From Paracoccus yibinensis (GTDB lineage: Bacteria > Pseudomonadota > Alphaproteobacteria > Rhodobacterales > Rhodobacteraceae): 50,572 nt of DNA. Positions 35,657-45,330 of this stretch are shown here, piece by piece (the stretch's first letter is position 1; every line of letters starts with the position of its first letter). The notes below the pieces were generated by a model. The model was given only the letters and a program-made list of their open reading frames with translations, searched no databases and had not been told where the DNA came from. The position numbers and the translations under genes are program-made. The stretch is from positions 1 through 50,572 of the forward strand of contig NZ_JAVCWH010000016.1 of assembly GCF_030846195.1 (NCBI RefSeq). Reading direction: 5' to 3'.

Positions 35657-37282
35657 ATGGCAAACGCCCTTCCGCAGGATGCGCGGTTCGATTTCATCAT
35701 TGTCGGCGGTGGGACCGCAGGCTGCATCCTGGCCGAGGCCCTGTCCCGTTCGGGCCGCAACAAGGTGCTGCTCTGCGAGGCAGGGGGCGAAGCGCGTTCT
35801 CCGTGGATCCGCGTTCCGGCAGGGTTCTACAAGCTGCTGGTGAACAGGCGCTATAACTGGGGTTTCTGGAGCACCGAGGAAGCTGCGACCAACCACCGCC
35901 GCATCGCCATTCCGCGCGGCAAGGGATTGGGCGGCTCGACGCTGATCAACGGCATGATCTATGTCCGTGGCCAGCCGCAGGATTACGATCTGTGGCAGGA
36001 ACGTGGCGCGACCGGCTGGAACTGGCAGGGAGTGCTACCCTATTTCAAGGCGATCGAGCGTTGGGACAAGCCCGACCCCGACGGCTTGCGCGGCCGTGAT
36101 GGCCCGCTGCCCATCAATGAGGTGGTCGAGCAAAACGACATCGGCCGCGCCTTCATTGCAGCGGCCGAGGCGCAGGGTCAGGTGTTCAACCCCGATTACA
36201 ATGGAAAAAGCCAAGAGGGCGTCGGCTGGTATCAGGTGAACCAGGCGGGTGGAGAACGCTATTCCGCCGACCGCGCCTGGCTGGCCCCCGCCCGCAAGCG
36301 GTCGAACCTGATCGTGCTGACCGGCGCGCGGGTGACCCGCCTTCTGCTGGAAGGCAGGCAGGCCACCGGCGTCGTGCTGACCCACCAGGGCCAGAGCCAC
36401 CAGGTCCGCGCGGGCGAGGTGATCCTGGCCGCAGGTTCGATCCAGACGCCGCACCTGCTGGAACTTGCGGGGATCGGTGATCCGGCGCGCCTGGCGGCGG
36501 CGGGCATCCAGCCGGTCCATGCACTGCCCGGCGTCGGGGAAAACTATCTTGACCATTTCTGCACTCGGATGAACTGGCGCGTCTCGCAGCCCGTCACCCT
36601 GAACGAACTGACGCGGGGTCCCCGGTTGGTGGGGGAGGTGCTGAAATACGCGCTCAAGCGGCGCGGCGTGCTGACATATGGCACTGGCCTTACCCATGGC
36701 TTCCTGCGCTCGCGCGAGGATCTGGATCGGCCGGACGTGCAGTTCTTCTTCATGCACGCAAGCTATGCCAATGCGGCAGAGCGCAAGCTGGACAAGTTCC
36801 CTGGCATGACACTGGGCGTGACGCAACTGCGCCCGCAGTCGCGTGGCTCGATCCACGCAGTGTCGCCCGACTTGGACGTCCAGCCGGCGATCGTGCCGAA
36901 CTTCCTGGATCATGAGGAGGACCGCCGCGCAATGGTCGATGGCATGAAGCTGGCGCGCAGGATCATCGCGCAGGCCCCAATGGACGCCTTCCGCGTGGCC
37001 GAGATGAGCCCCGGACCAGATTGCAAGACTGATGCCGACTGGCTGGAATTCGCCCGAGCGAATGGCCAGACCATCTATCACGCTGCGGGAACCTGCCGCA
37101 TGGGCACCGATCCGATGGCGGTGGTCGATCCCGAACTGCGCGTGCACGGGATCTCTGGCCTGCGAGTGATCGACGCCTCAGTCATGCCCGAGATGGTCTC
37201 GGGCAATACACAGGCGGCGGTGATGATGCTGGCCGCCAAGGGGGCCGATCTGGTTCTGGAAGGCAACCGTCCGGCGCGTTGA
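35657..37282 (+). CDS. GMC-family FAD oxidoreductase (alcohol/choline dehydrogenase-like)
   Basis: The 541-residue protein has the N-terminal FAD motif GGGTAG (17-22), the GMC signature GKGLGGSTLINGMIYVRGQP (about 91-110), a second signature around AGSIQTPHLLELAGIG, and the catalytic pair His475 (YHAAGTCRMG) and Asn517 (SGNTQAA). No signal peptide is seen. GMC enzymes oxidise primary alcohols to aldehydes with electrons going to a quinone or cytochrome. The next gene is an aldehyde dehydrogenase, a natural partner. Confidence 0.9.
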   Translation: MANALPQDARFDFIIVGGGTAGCILAEALSRSGRNKVLLCEAGGEARSPWIRVPAGFYKLLVNRRYNWGFWSTEEAATNHRRIAIPRGKGLGGSTLINGMIYVRGQPQDYDLWQERGATGWNWQGVLPYFKAIERWDKPDPDGLRGRDGPLPINEVVEQNDIGRAFIAAAEAQGQVFNPDYNGKSQEGVGWYQVNQAGGERYSADRAWLAPARKRSNLIVLTGARVTRLLLEGRQATGVVLTHQGQSHQVRAGEVILAAGSIQTPHLLELAGIGDPARLAAAGIQPVHALPGVGENYLDHFCTRMNWRVSQPVTLNELTRGPRLVGEVLKYALKRRGVLTYGTGLTHGFLRSREDLDRPDVQFFFMHASYANAAERKLDKFPGMTLGVTQLRPQSRGSIHAVSPDLDVQPAIVPNFLDHEEDRRAMVDGMKLARRIIAQAPMDAFRVAEMSPGPDCKTDADWLEFARANGQTIYHAAGTCRMGTDPMAVVDPELRVHGISGLRVIDASVMPEMVSGNTQAAVMMLAAKGADLVLEGNRPAR

Positions 37283-37311
37283 ACGCCGCCGAATTCATGC
37301 AGGAGAAGCTG

Positions 37312-38745
37312 ATGTATCCCAACCTAACCCTTATCGTCGGAGGAGAGGAGCGTAGCGAAGGCTCGGCCGGAACCCAGCGCCTGACCGATCCCTCGGATGG
37401 CAGCGAGCTGACCATCGCGCCGCGCGCCGGTCGCGCCGAGGCGCTCGAGGCGGCCCGCGCCGCAGAACAGGGGGGGGTCGAATGGGCTGCGCTTTCGGCG
37501 CTGGAACGATCGAAGATCATGCGCCGCGCTGCGGACATCATGCGTGCGCAGGCCGATAGCGCCGCCCGCGTCATGTCGATGGAGCAGGGCAAGCCCCTGG
37601 CCGAGGCACGCGGCGAATGGCTGGGTTCGGCCGATCTGCTGGACTGGTTCGCCGAGGAAGGCCGCCGTGTCTATGGCCGCATTGTTCCCTCGCGCGCACC
37701 GAATATCCAGATTCAGGTGTTGAAGCATCCGGTCGGGCCGGTCGCCGCGTTTACGCCGTGGAACTTTCCCGCATGGAACACCATGCAGAAGGTTGCCCCC
37801 GCGCTGGGTGCAGGCTGCCCGGTGGTCATCAAGCCGGCCTCGGACACGCCTGGCACCGCATGGCTGATCGGCAAGGCGCTGCTGGAGGCCGGTCTGCCCG
37901 CAAAGGCGATCTCGGTCATCTGGGGCGCGACATCGGAGCTGTCCGACACGCTGATCAAGGCGCCGGAGATCCACAAGGTCTCGCTGACGGGTTCGACCCG
38001 GGTAGGCCGGATCGTTGCCGCGCAGGCGGGGGAGGCGCTGAAAAAGGTCACCATGGAACTGGGCGGTCATGGCGCGGTCATCATCGCGGCTGATGCCGAT
38101 CTGGCCCACCTCATCCCGCTGGCTGTTCAGTGGAAATTCCGCAACTGCGGCCAAGTCTGCGTCTCTCCCACGCGCTTCATCGTCGATGACTCGATCCATG
38201 ATGAATTCGTCCGCCGCTTTGCTGAAGAGGCGCGCGAACTGAAAGTCGGCAAGGGCACGCAGGACGGCACCCAGATGGGTCCGCTGACCTCGGCCAGCGG
38301 CTTGGGGACCGTGATGGACATGGTGGATGACGCGGTCAGCAAGGGTGCCAAGGTTGAAACTGGGGGTGCGCGGATCGGAGACAGCGGCTATTTCTATGAG
38401 CCGACGATCCTGTCGGGCATGACAGCCGACATGCTGGCGATGAACGAGGAGCCCTTTGGCCCTTTGGCGCTGGTCATCCGCGTGAACTCGCTGGACGAGG
38501 CATTGGCCGAGGCGAACCGCCTGCCGGTCGGGTTGGGGTCGTATCTGTTTACCTCGTCGATGACGACGGCTCATCGGGTCCAGACGGAACTGCGCACCGG
38601 CATGCTGGGTGTGAACCATTTCGCCCTGGCTTTGCCCGAGACGCCCTTCGGCGGTGTGCGCGATTCGGGCTTCGGCTCGGAAGGTGGGTCCGAGGGGATC
38701 GAGGCTTATCTCACGACCATGACCGTCACCACCATGATGATCTGA
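37312..38745 (+). CDS. NAD(P)-dependent aldehyde dehydrogenase
   Basis: ATG 37312 (MYPNLTLIVGGEE) has AGGAG upstream and gives 477 residues; ATG 37297 and TTG 37279 are in frame but less likely. The catalytic cysteine is in FRNCGQVCVSPTRF, the general-base glutamate in MELGGHGAV, and the fold motif is FTPWNFP. It would oxidise the aldehyde made by the GMC enzyme or by ThDP cleavage. It is the last gene of the operon; the terminator at 38768 follows. Confidence 0.9.
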   Translation: MYPNLTLIVGGEERSEGSAGTQRLTDPSDGSELTIAPRAGRAEALEAARAAEQGGVEWAALSALERSKIMRRAADIMRAQADSAARVMSMEQGKPLAEARGEWLGSADLLDWFAEEGRRVYGRIVPSRAPNIQIQVLKHPVGPVAAFTPWNFPAWNTMQKVAPALGAGCPVVIKPASDTPGTAWLIGKALLEAGLPAKAISVIWGATSELSDTLIKAPEIHKVSLTGSTRVGRIVAAQAGEALKKVTMELGGHGAVIIAADADLAHLIPLAVQWKFRNCGQVCVSPTRFIVDDSIHDEFVRRFAEEARELKVGKGTQDGTQMGPLTSASGLGTVMDMVDDAVSKGAKVETGGARIGDSGYFYEPTILSGMTADMLAMNEEPFGPLALVIRVNSLDEALAEANRLPVGLGSYLFTSSMTTAHRVQTELRTGMLGVNHFALALPETPFGGVRDSGFGSEGGSEGIEAYLTTMTVTTMMI

Positions 38746-38767
38746 CACCCCGCGCATGGACAGGCAG

Positions 38768-38792
38768 AAGCCCCGCCGATGGCGGGGCTTTT
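38768..38792 (+). terminator. Rho-independent terminator of the 25550-38745 operon
   Basis: AAGCCCCGCC (38768-38777), loop GAT, GGCGGGGCTT (38781-38790) and a short T-run. It closes the plus-strand operon 22 bases after the aldehyde dehydrogenase stop. On the minus strand a T-run is short, so it may serve the convergent operon only weakly. Confidence 0.8.
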
Positions 38793-38859
38793 CAGTTGGT
38801 CCGGCATAAAGTTTTCAGAGAGCGTTGCCCTGTCCTCAAAGGGCAGGGCCGCTTCACGC

Positions 38860-40308
38860 TCAGGCGATGCCAAGGCAGACGTATTTAAGCTCGATGAAAT
38901 CATCCATTCCGAAATGCGAGCCTTCGCGCCCCAGGCCGGACAGCTTGACCCCGCCGAACGGCGCCTCGGCGGTCGAGATCAGGCCGGTGTTGACGCCTAC
39001 CATGCCATATTCGAGCGCCTCGGAAACGCGGAAGACGCGCGCCAGATCGCGGGCATAGAAGTAAGACGCAAGCCCGAACTCGGTGTCATTGGCTTGGGCA
39101 ATCACCTCATCCTCATGCGCAAAGCGGAACAGGGGCGCGATGGGACCAAAGGTTTCTTCGCGGGCAACGGCCATGTCGGACGTCACATCGGTCAGCACGG
39201 TCGCCTGGAAGAAGGTTCCGCCAAGCGCATGCGGCTGGCCACCAAGCGCGACCTTCGCGCCTTTCGCCACCGCATCGGCGATATGTTCCTTGACCTTCTC
39301 GACCGCCGCCTGGTCGATCAGCGGCCCAAGGTTCACCCCTTGGGTAAAACCGTCTCCGGTCTTCAGCCTGGCCACTGCAGCCGTCAGCTTTTCGGAGAAG
39401 GCGTCATAGACGCCGTCCTGCACATAGATGCGGTTCGCGCAAACGCAGGTCTGGCCGTTGTTGCGGAACTTGGCGATCAGCGCGCCTTCGACGGCGGCGT
39501 CCAGATCAGCGTCGTCAAAGACGATGAAGGGCGCGTTCCCGCCCAGCTCCAACCCCAGTTTCTTGATGGTCTTGGCGCTTTGGGCGTAAAGCTCGATCCC
39601 GATCTCGGTTGAGCCGGTGAAGGTCAGCTTGCGCACGACGGGGTTCGCGGTCATCTCGGCGCCGATCTGCGCGGCCGATCCGGTGATGACGCTGAACAGC
39701 CCTGAGGGCAGGCCCGCACGTTCCGCCAAAACCGCCAGCGCGATAGCAGAGAAGGGCGTCTGTGAGGCCGGTTTCAGCACCATCGCGCAGCCAGCGGCAA
39801 AGGCCGGGCCGGCCTTGCGGGTGATCATCGCGTTGGGAAAGTTCCAGGGCGTGATCGCCGCGACCACGCCGATGGGCTGCTTCATCACCAGGATGCGCTT
39901 GTCCGGCTGATGTCCGGGGATGGTGTCGCCATAAACACGCCGGGCTTCTTCGGCGAACCATTCGATGAAGCTTGCGCCATAGGCGATCTCTCCCACGGCC
40001 TCGGCCAAGGGCTTGCCCTGTTCGGCGGTCAGGATGCGGCCCAGATCTTCCTTGTGCCGGATCATCAGGTTGAACCAGCCGCGGAGGGTGTCGGCGCGGT
40101 CCTTGGCGGTGCGCCTGGCCCACAGCTTCTGCGCGGTTTCGGCGGCGGCGATGGCGCGGGCGGTTTCCGCTTGTCCAAGACGCGGGACATACCCGATCAG
40201 CGCGCCGGTCGAGGGATTGGTGACTGCAATGCCCGCGCCATTTGCCTCGATCCACTCGCCACCCACCAATGCTGCCTGCCGAAGCAGGCCGGGATCTTGC
40301 AGTTCCAT
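38860..40308 (-). CDS. gabD: NAD(P)-dependent aldehyde dehydrogenase, succinate-semialdehyde dehydrogenase type
   Basis: The 482 residues resemble GabD from the first line (MELQDPGLLRQAALVGGEWI). The catalytic cysteine is in FRNNGQTCVCANRIYV, the glutamate in LELGGNAPFIVFDDADLDAA, and the NAD region has TPWNFPNAMITRK. GabD-type enzymes oxidise succinate semialdehyde and related omega-oxo acids. It is the last gene of the minus-strand operon with the E1/E2 genes. The true substrate may differ, since this operon lacks GABA transaminase. Confidence 0.85.
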   Translation of the reverse strand: MELQDPGLLRQAALVGGEWIEANGAGIAVTNPSTGALIGYVPRLGQAETARAIAAAETAQKLWARRTAKDRADTLRGWFNLMIRHKEDLGRILTAEQGKPLAEAVGEIAYGASFIEWFAEEARRVYGDTIPGHQPDKRILVMKQPIGVVAAITPWNFPNAMITRKAGPAFAAGCAMVLKPASQTPFSAIALAVLAERAGLPSGLFSVITGSAAQIGAEMTANPVVRKLTFTGSTEIGIELYAQSAKTIKKLGLELGGNAPFIVFDDADLDAAVEGALIAKFRNNGQTCVCANRIYVQDGVYDAFSEKLTAAVARLKTGDGFTQGVNLGPLIDQAAVEKVKEHIADAVAKGAKVALGGQPHALGGTFFQATVLTDVTSDMAVAREETFGPIAPLFRFAHEDEVIAQANDTEFGLASYFYARDLARVFRVSEALEYGMVGVNTGLISTAEAPFGGVKLSGLGREGSHFGMDDFIELKYVCLGIA

Positions 40309-40329
40309 GTCAGTTCTCCACTAAAGGTC

Positions 40330-41571
40330 CTATACCAGCAGACTCATCGGGTTTTCGATGCCGTCCTTGAAGGCGGCCAGAACCTGCGCCCCAAGCGCCC
40401 CGTCCACCGACCGGTGATCAACCGACAGCGTTACCGACATCACATCGGCCAGCACGATCTGGTCGCCGCGCCCGACCGGACGGCGCAGGGACGCGCCCAC
40501 GGCAAGGATGCAGCTTTGCGGCGGGTTGATGATCGCCGAAAAGGTCTGGACCCCGTACATCCCCAGGTTCGAGACCGAAAAGCCGCCACCCTGATATTCC
40601 TCGGGGCGCAACTTGCCCTGATGCGCGCGGGCGGCAAGAGCCTTCATCTCGGCGGAAAGCGTGCCAAGGCTCATCCGGTCGGCGCCGCGCAGGATCGGCG
40701 TGATCAGCCCGCCATCCGTCGCCACGGCGACCGATATGTCGATATCGGCCAGTTGCAGGATCTCGTCCCCGTTCCACACTACGTTGGCGGCAGGCACCTT
40801 GCGCAGCGCGCGGGCGGCGGCCTTGATGACGAAATCGTTGATCGAGATGCGTTCGGCCTTGTCGCGGCCCTTGTTCACCTGGGCGCGCAGCGCCAGCAGC
40901 GCGTCCAGTTCGCAATCCACCGACAGGTAGAAATGCGGGATCGAGGTTTTCGCCTCGACCAGGCGCCGGGCGATGGTGCGGCGCATGTTCGACAGGGACT
41001 GCGCCTCATGCGGGCCAATGCCGGGCGGGACGGCTTGCGGCTGCGGCTGCGGTTGGACTGCGGGGGCGGGTGCCGCAACCGGGGCAGAGGTCGCGGCTAG
41101 CAGGCGCTGCACGTCCAGCTTGACGATGCGGCCGCGCGGGCCGCTGCCGGTGACGGCTTGAAGATCCAGTCCTGCCTTGGCCGCCAACCGCCGCGCCAGG
41201 GGTGATGCGGCATGCTTGCGCCCGGTTGTCGAAGGGGCGGCTGCCGTTGCAGTGGTCACCGGATCTTCCGTAAGTGTCCTCGGGGTCGCCGCGCGAGCAG
41301 GGGCAAAGGCGCCCACGGAAGGCAGGGTTTCACCATCGGCCAGCACGACCGCGATGACCTGGCCCACATCGGCGCGCTGCCCGTCCGCAATGTCGATGCG
41401 GCCAAGGATGCCGTCGGCCTCGGCCTCAAGCTCCATTGTGGCCTTGTCGGTTTCCACCTCGGCTATGGCTTGGCCCTTGCTGATCGGATCGCCCGCAGCG
41501 ACCAGCCATTTCGCGATGACCGCGTCTTCCATGCCTGCCGAGAGCGAGGGCAGGGTGATGTCGATTGCCAT
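40330..41571 (-). CDS. 2-oxoacid/acetoin dehydrogenase E2 (dihydrolipoamide acyltransferase)
   Basis: The 413-residue protein has one N-terminal lipoyl domain with the lipoylated lysine Lys43 (ETDKATME), an alanine- and proline-rich linker, a peripheral subunit-binding domain (ASPLARRLAAKAGLDL), another linker, and the acyltransferase domain with the catalytic motif HRSVDGA (386-392; family HxxxDG). It transfers the acyl group to CoA. It follows the E1 gene by 12 bases. No dihydrolipoamide dehydrogenase (E3) gene is present in the window, so E3 would be borrowed from another complex. Confidence 0.92.
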   Translation of the reverse strand: MAIDITLPSLSAGMEDAVIAKWLVAAGDPISKGQAIAEVETDKATMELEAEADGILGRIDIADGQRADVGQVIAVVLADGETLPSVGAFAPARAATPRTLTEDPVTTATAAAPSTTGRKHAASPLARRLAAKAGLDLQAVTGSGPRGRIVKLDVQRLLAATSAPVAAPAPAVQPQPQPQAVPPGIGPHEAQSLSNMRRTIARRLVEAKTSIPHFYLSVDCELDALLALRAQVNKGRDKAERISINDFVIKAAARALRKVPAANVVWNGDEILQLADIDISVAVATDGGLITPILRGADRMSLGTLSAEMKALAARAHQGKLRPEEYQGGGFSVSNLGMYGVQTFSAIINPPQSCILAVGASLRRPVGRGDQIVLADVMSVTLSVDHRSVDGALGAQVLAAFKDGIENPMSLLV

Positions 41572-41583
41572 GTCCGTGTTCCC

Positions 41584-43767
41584 TTATGCCAGCGGCAGGC
41601 CCTGATCGGCCATGATGGCGCGGATGCCTGCCTCGATATCCTGCGGACGGGCGCAGGCCGCGCCTTCCAGCACCTTCGAGATCGAGGGCGAGGCCTCTCC
41701 GCCATGCACGCGGGCGATGGGCTGATCCAGATAGTCGAAGACGCGGCGCTGCAATTCATCCGCAAGAAAGCCGCCATAGGATGTCCCGATGGCGCCCTGT
41801 TCGACGATCAGCACATTGTTCGTCTTGCGTACCGAGGCTTCGATCATCTCCCAGTCAAGGCCCGCGCGATCCAGGGACCGCAGGTCGATGATCTCGGCAT
41901 CGACGCTCAGTTCCTCGACCACCTTGCGGGTCTTCTCGACCATGGCCAGATAGGTCAGGATCGTCAGCTTGCCGCCCTCGCGCACCATCCGTGCCTTGCC
42001 TAGGGGAATGCAATAATCCAGGTCATCCGTGGGCGCCGTGCCCTTGGAATTGTAAAGATCGACATGTTCGATCACCAGCACCGGGTCGTCGCAGCGCAGC
42101 GCCGAGTTCATCAGCCCGACATAGTCGAAGGGCGTCGCAGGTGCGACGATCCGCCAGCCGGGCGCGGTCGCAAAGATCCCTGCCGGGTCCATCGAGTGCT
42201 GCGAGCCATAGCCCGTTCCCATGGCGACTTTGGTGCGCAGCACCAGCGGCATCGCGCTGTCGCCGCCGAACATGTGGCGGAACTTGCCGATCTGGTTGAA
42301 GACCTGGTCGGCCGCGACCCACATAAAATCGGGATACATGAATTCAATCACCGGCCGCACGCGGCCATCCGCAGCCATACCGGCGGCCAGGCCGGTAAAG
42401 GCGTTCTCGGAGATGGGCGTGCCAAGGCAGCGATCGGGAAAGCGTGCCGACAGGCCCCGCGTTGCGCCGTTGGTGCCGCCTTTCAGGCGGTGCACATCCT
42501 CGCCCATGACGACGATGCGGTCGTCCTGGGCCATGCGGCGTTCCATGACATCGGCCACCACGTCGATGAACTTTGCGTCGTCAGTCATGGCGCCGGTGAA
42601 TGTTGCCTGTTCCGCATAGCGCGCGCCCGTCATCTCGGACAGATCGCCGCGCAGGCCGTGGTCGCGGAAGCTTTCCTCTGGCCAGAGGGCGGGAAGGATG
42701 CGCTTCCTGCCCTCGACCGTCTCGATCATGGTCGCGGCGATTTCTTCCATCATCTGCTGGCAGTTGGCGCGCAGCCGCGTTACCGCATCCTCGCCGATGA
42801 TCTGGCGCTGTTGAAGATCGCGGGCCATGGCGTTCAGCGGGTCACGTCCGCGCCATTCAGCCTCTTCCTCCTTGCTGCGATAGCCGAAGGCGGAACCGGG
42901 CAGCGGTCCGTTCTGATGGAAGAAGCGATAAAGATCGGCCTCGATGATGGTAGGACCGTTGCCTGCGCGCATGATCTCGTTCGCCTGTTGCGCGGCCAGA
43001 TGGACCGACAGGGCATCCATCCCGTCAACCTTGAACGATGGGATGCCGAAGGCCAGGCCGCGCGCGGACAGGCGCGTCTCGGCCGTCACCTCATCGACAT
43101 TGGTAGAAACCGCGTAACGATTGTTTTCGATGAAGAAGCAGATCGGCAGCTTCCATGCGGCGGCCAGGTTCATCGTTTCCAGCACCGAGCCGATGTTGAC
43201 CGCGCCGTCGCCGAAATAGGTATAGACCACGTCGCCCGTGCCCGCCCGCTTGTGCGCCCAGGCGGCCCCCGCCGCCATCGGGACGCCGCCGCCCACGATG
43301 GCGTTGGTGCCAAGGTTGCCGCTGTCTCCCCAGCGCAGGTGCATCGAACCGCCGCGTCCCTTGCAGAACCCATCGGCCAGACCCAGAATTTCGGCCAGGG
43401 TCCGGCTGGCCAGTTCGCGCAGGTCGTCGCCGAAGGGTTTTGTCGGATCGATCTCGGCGCTGACATAGGCCAGCGCCTTCGCCAGGAACTGGTGATGCGC
43501 GCGGTGCGAGCCGTTGACCTGATCGGTCGGGCGCATCGCCAACGCTGATCCCACAGCGCCGCCCTCCTGACCAATGGCGGAATGCGCGGGGCCATGCACC
43601 AGTCCCTGACCTGCAAGCTCCAGCACTTTTTCCTCGAATGCGCGGATCAGGTGCATCTGCGCCAGCATGGTCAGGCCGGTTCCGGGATCCAGCGCGGCGC
43701 GATCCTCGGGTGTGGCTATGATCTCGCGCCAGGGTGCGGCGGGGGTCAGGTCGGTCAGGATGGGCAT
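41584..43767 (-). CDS. Fused E1 alpha-beta of acetoin/2-oxoacid dehydrogenase (ThDP)
   Basis: The 727-residue protein joins an E1-alpha domain (about 1-350; ThDP motif with GDGAVN at 186-191 and FFIENNRYAVST) to an E1-beta domain (about 400-727; VVMGEDVHRLKGGTNGATRG, EFMYPDFMWVAADQVFNQIG). Most bacteria encode these as two proteins (AcoA/AcoB or PdhA/PdhB). It cleaves acetoin, or decarboxylates a 2-oxoacid, and hands the acyl group to E2. Membership of the acetoin or branched-chain group cannot be settled by eye. The fixed 1:1 ratio and operon position argue for one dedicated complex. Confidence 0.88.
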   Translation of the reverse strand: MPILTDLTPAAPWREIIATPEDRAALDPGTGLTMLAQMHLIRAFEEKVLELAGQGLVHGPAHSAIGQEGGAVGSALAMRPTDQVNGSHRAHHQFLAKALAYVSAEIDPTKPFGDDLRELASRTLAEILGLADGFCKGRGGSMHLRWGDSGNLGTNAIVGGGVPMAAGAAWAHKRAGTGDVVYTYFGDGAVNIGSVLETMNLAAAWKLPICFFIENNRYAVSTNVDEVTAETRLSARGLAFGIPSFKVDGMDALSVHLAAQQANEIMRAGNGPTIIEADLYRFFHQNGPLPGSAFGYRSKEEEAEWRGRDPLNAMARDLQQRQIIGEDAVTRLRANCQQMMEEIAATMIETVEGRKRILPALWPEESFRDHGLRGDLSEMTGARYAEQATFTGAMTDDAKFIDVVADVMERRMAQDDRIVVMGEDVHRLKGGTNGATRGLSARFPDRCLGTPISENAFTGLAAGMAADGRVRPVIEFMYPDFMWVAADQVFNQIGKFRHMFGGDSAMPLVLRTKVAMGTGYGSQHSMDPAGIFATAPGWRIVAPATPFDYVGLMNSALRCDDPVLVIEHVDLYNSKGTAPTDDLDYCIPLGKARMVREGGKLTILTYLAMVEKTRKVVEELSVDAEIIDLRSLDRAGLDWEMIEASVRKTNNVLIVEQGAIGTSYGGFLADELQRRVFDYLDQPIARVHGGEASPSISKVLEGAACARPQDIEAGIRAIMADQGLPLA

Positions 43768-43794
43768 GTCAGGGGTCCGGATTAGAAAGGAGGA

Positions 43795-44550
43795 TCAGGC
43801 GGCCAGGAAGCCGCCATCGACCGGCAGCACGGCACCGGTGATGAAACTGGCCATGTCCGAGGCAAGGAAGACGACCGGATCGACGATCTCGCGCGTCTCG
43901 CCGATGCGCTTCATCATCACGCGGTTCATGAACCAATCCGCCCCACCGGGGCGGTTGAGTTGCGCCACGGCCATCTCGCTCATCATGATGCCAGGGGCGA
44001 CGGCGTTGACGCGCACGCCATGCGGCGCCAGATCGCGCGCCATCACCTGTGTTAACGATCGCACCGCGCCTTTTGACACGACATATCCGGCGGTCGAGCC
44101 GCCGGCGACGAAGCCCGCGACCGAGGACAAGTGCACCACATTGCCCTTTTTCGCGATCAGCGCGGGCACGAAGGCCTGCGAGGTGTTGAACGTGCCTTCA
44201 AGGTTCACGCCGATCACCCGGTCCCAGACCTCGGTCACGGCGGGGTCGTCAAAGCTGGCCCGCCCGGCGACACCGGCGTTGTTGACTAGCACGTCAAGCC
44301 CACCATCGCCTTTCAGGATGCGCGCGGCTAAGGCGGCCGTGGCGGCGCGGTCGGTGACATTCAGGACCTCGGCCCTGGCGTCATGGCCCTCGGTGCGCAG
44401 GGCTTCGACTTCGGCAGCGATGCCTTCGGGGTTCAGGTCGGCCAAGATGACCGCCGCGCCCGCCTGCGCCATTCCGCGCGCGATCGCCGCCCCAAGGCCG
44501 CGTCCCGCGCCGGTCACCAGCACGAGCCTGTCTTTCAGCAATCCCGGCAT
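43795..44550 (-). CDS. Short-chain dehydrogenase/reductase (SDR)
   Basis: ATG 44550 (MPGLLKDRLVLVTGAGRGLG) has AAGGA at 7 bases and gives 251 residues; a TTG at 44571 is in frame but less likely. Motifs are TGAGRGLG, NNAGVAG and YVVSKGA (catalytic Tyr, Lys), with serines in HLSSVAG. It could act on an acyloin or diol ahead of the E1/E2 complex. Confidence 0.88.
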   Translation of the reverse strand: MPGLLKDRLVLVTGAGRGLGAAIARGMAQAGAAVILADLNPEGIAAEVEALRTEGHDARAEVLNVTDRAATAALAARILKGDGGLDVLVNNAGVAGRASFDDPAVTEVWDRVIGVNLEGTFNTSQAFVPALIAKKGNVVHLSSVAGFVAGGSTAGYVVSKGAVRSLTQVMARDLAPHGVRVNAVAPGIMMSEMAVAQLNRPGGADWFMNRVMMKRIGETREIVDPVVFLASDMASFITGAVLPVDGGFLAA

Positions 44551-44586
44551 GGGTTTATCCTTCTGGTTCAAGCCCGGCTGTGCGGC

Positions 44587-45330
44587 CTAGAGCATGTAGA
44601 TGCCGCCGTTCACATGAACAGTCTCGCCGGTGATGAACGAGGCCGCGTCAGAGCAGAGGAAGGCCACGACCCGCGCGACTTCGGCAGGGTGGCCCAGCCG
44701 GGCCAGCGGTGTCTGGGCAATGGAACTGTCGGCGCGCGTCTGCAGCAGCTCGCGCGTCATCGGCGTCTCGATGATGCCGGGGGCGACGGCATTGACCCGC
44801 GTGCGCGGCCCAAGCTCGCGCGCAAGGCTGCGCGTCAACGAGGTCAGCGCCCCTTTCGAGGCCGCGTAATGCGCATTGGTGAACGCCCCGCGATGGCCGG
44901 CCAGCGAGGTCAAGTTGACGATGGCCGAGCGGTCGGTCAATACGCCCTGTACCCGGCCAAGCAGGTAGAACACCCCGTCAAGGTTGATCGACAGCGTCCT
45001 TCGCCATTGGTCATCAGTCATCCGGGCAAAGGGTTCGGCCAGATAGATCCCGGCCGAGGGCACGACATAGTCCACTGTCCCGAATGTCGCGCACGCCGCA
45101 TCGACCAAGGCCTGCGCCGAGGCCGGATCGGCCGCATCCAGCACCTGCACATGCTTGCCGCCTGCCCCGCCAAGACCGGCCGCAAAGCTTGCCAGTTCGC
45201 CCCGGTCACGGTCGGCCAGCACCAGGTTAGCGCCCGCATCGGCAAACAGCGCCGCAATCTCGCGACCGATGCCGCCATTTGCGCCGGTCAGAAGCAGGGT
45301 CTTGCCTGCGAAATCAAATGTTATCTGCAC
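44587..45330 (-). CDS. Short-chain dehydrogenase/reductase (SDR), first gene of operon
   Basis: The best start is GTG 45330 (VQITFDFAGKTLLLTGANGG), 247 residues; an upstream ATG at 45405 would add residues unlike an SDR. Motifs are TGANGGIG, a PSAGIY strand, catalytic YAASKGA and SLAGH. It heads the minus-strand operon and shares its promoter region with the divergent GntR gene. Confidence 0.85.
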   Translation of the reverse strand: MQITFDFAGKTLLLTGANGGIGREIAALFADAGANLVLADRDRGELASFAAGLGGAGGKHVQVLDAADPASAQALVDAACATFGTVDYVVPSAGIYLAEPFARMTDDQWRRTLSINLDGVFYLLGRVQGVLTDRSAIVNLTSLAGHRGAFTNAHYAASKGALTSLTRSLARELGPRTRVNAVAPGIIETPMTRELLQTRADSSIAQTPLARLGHPAEVARVVAFLCSDAASFITGETVHVNGGIYML

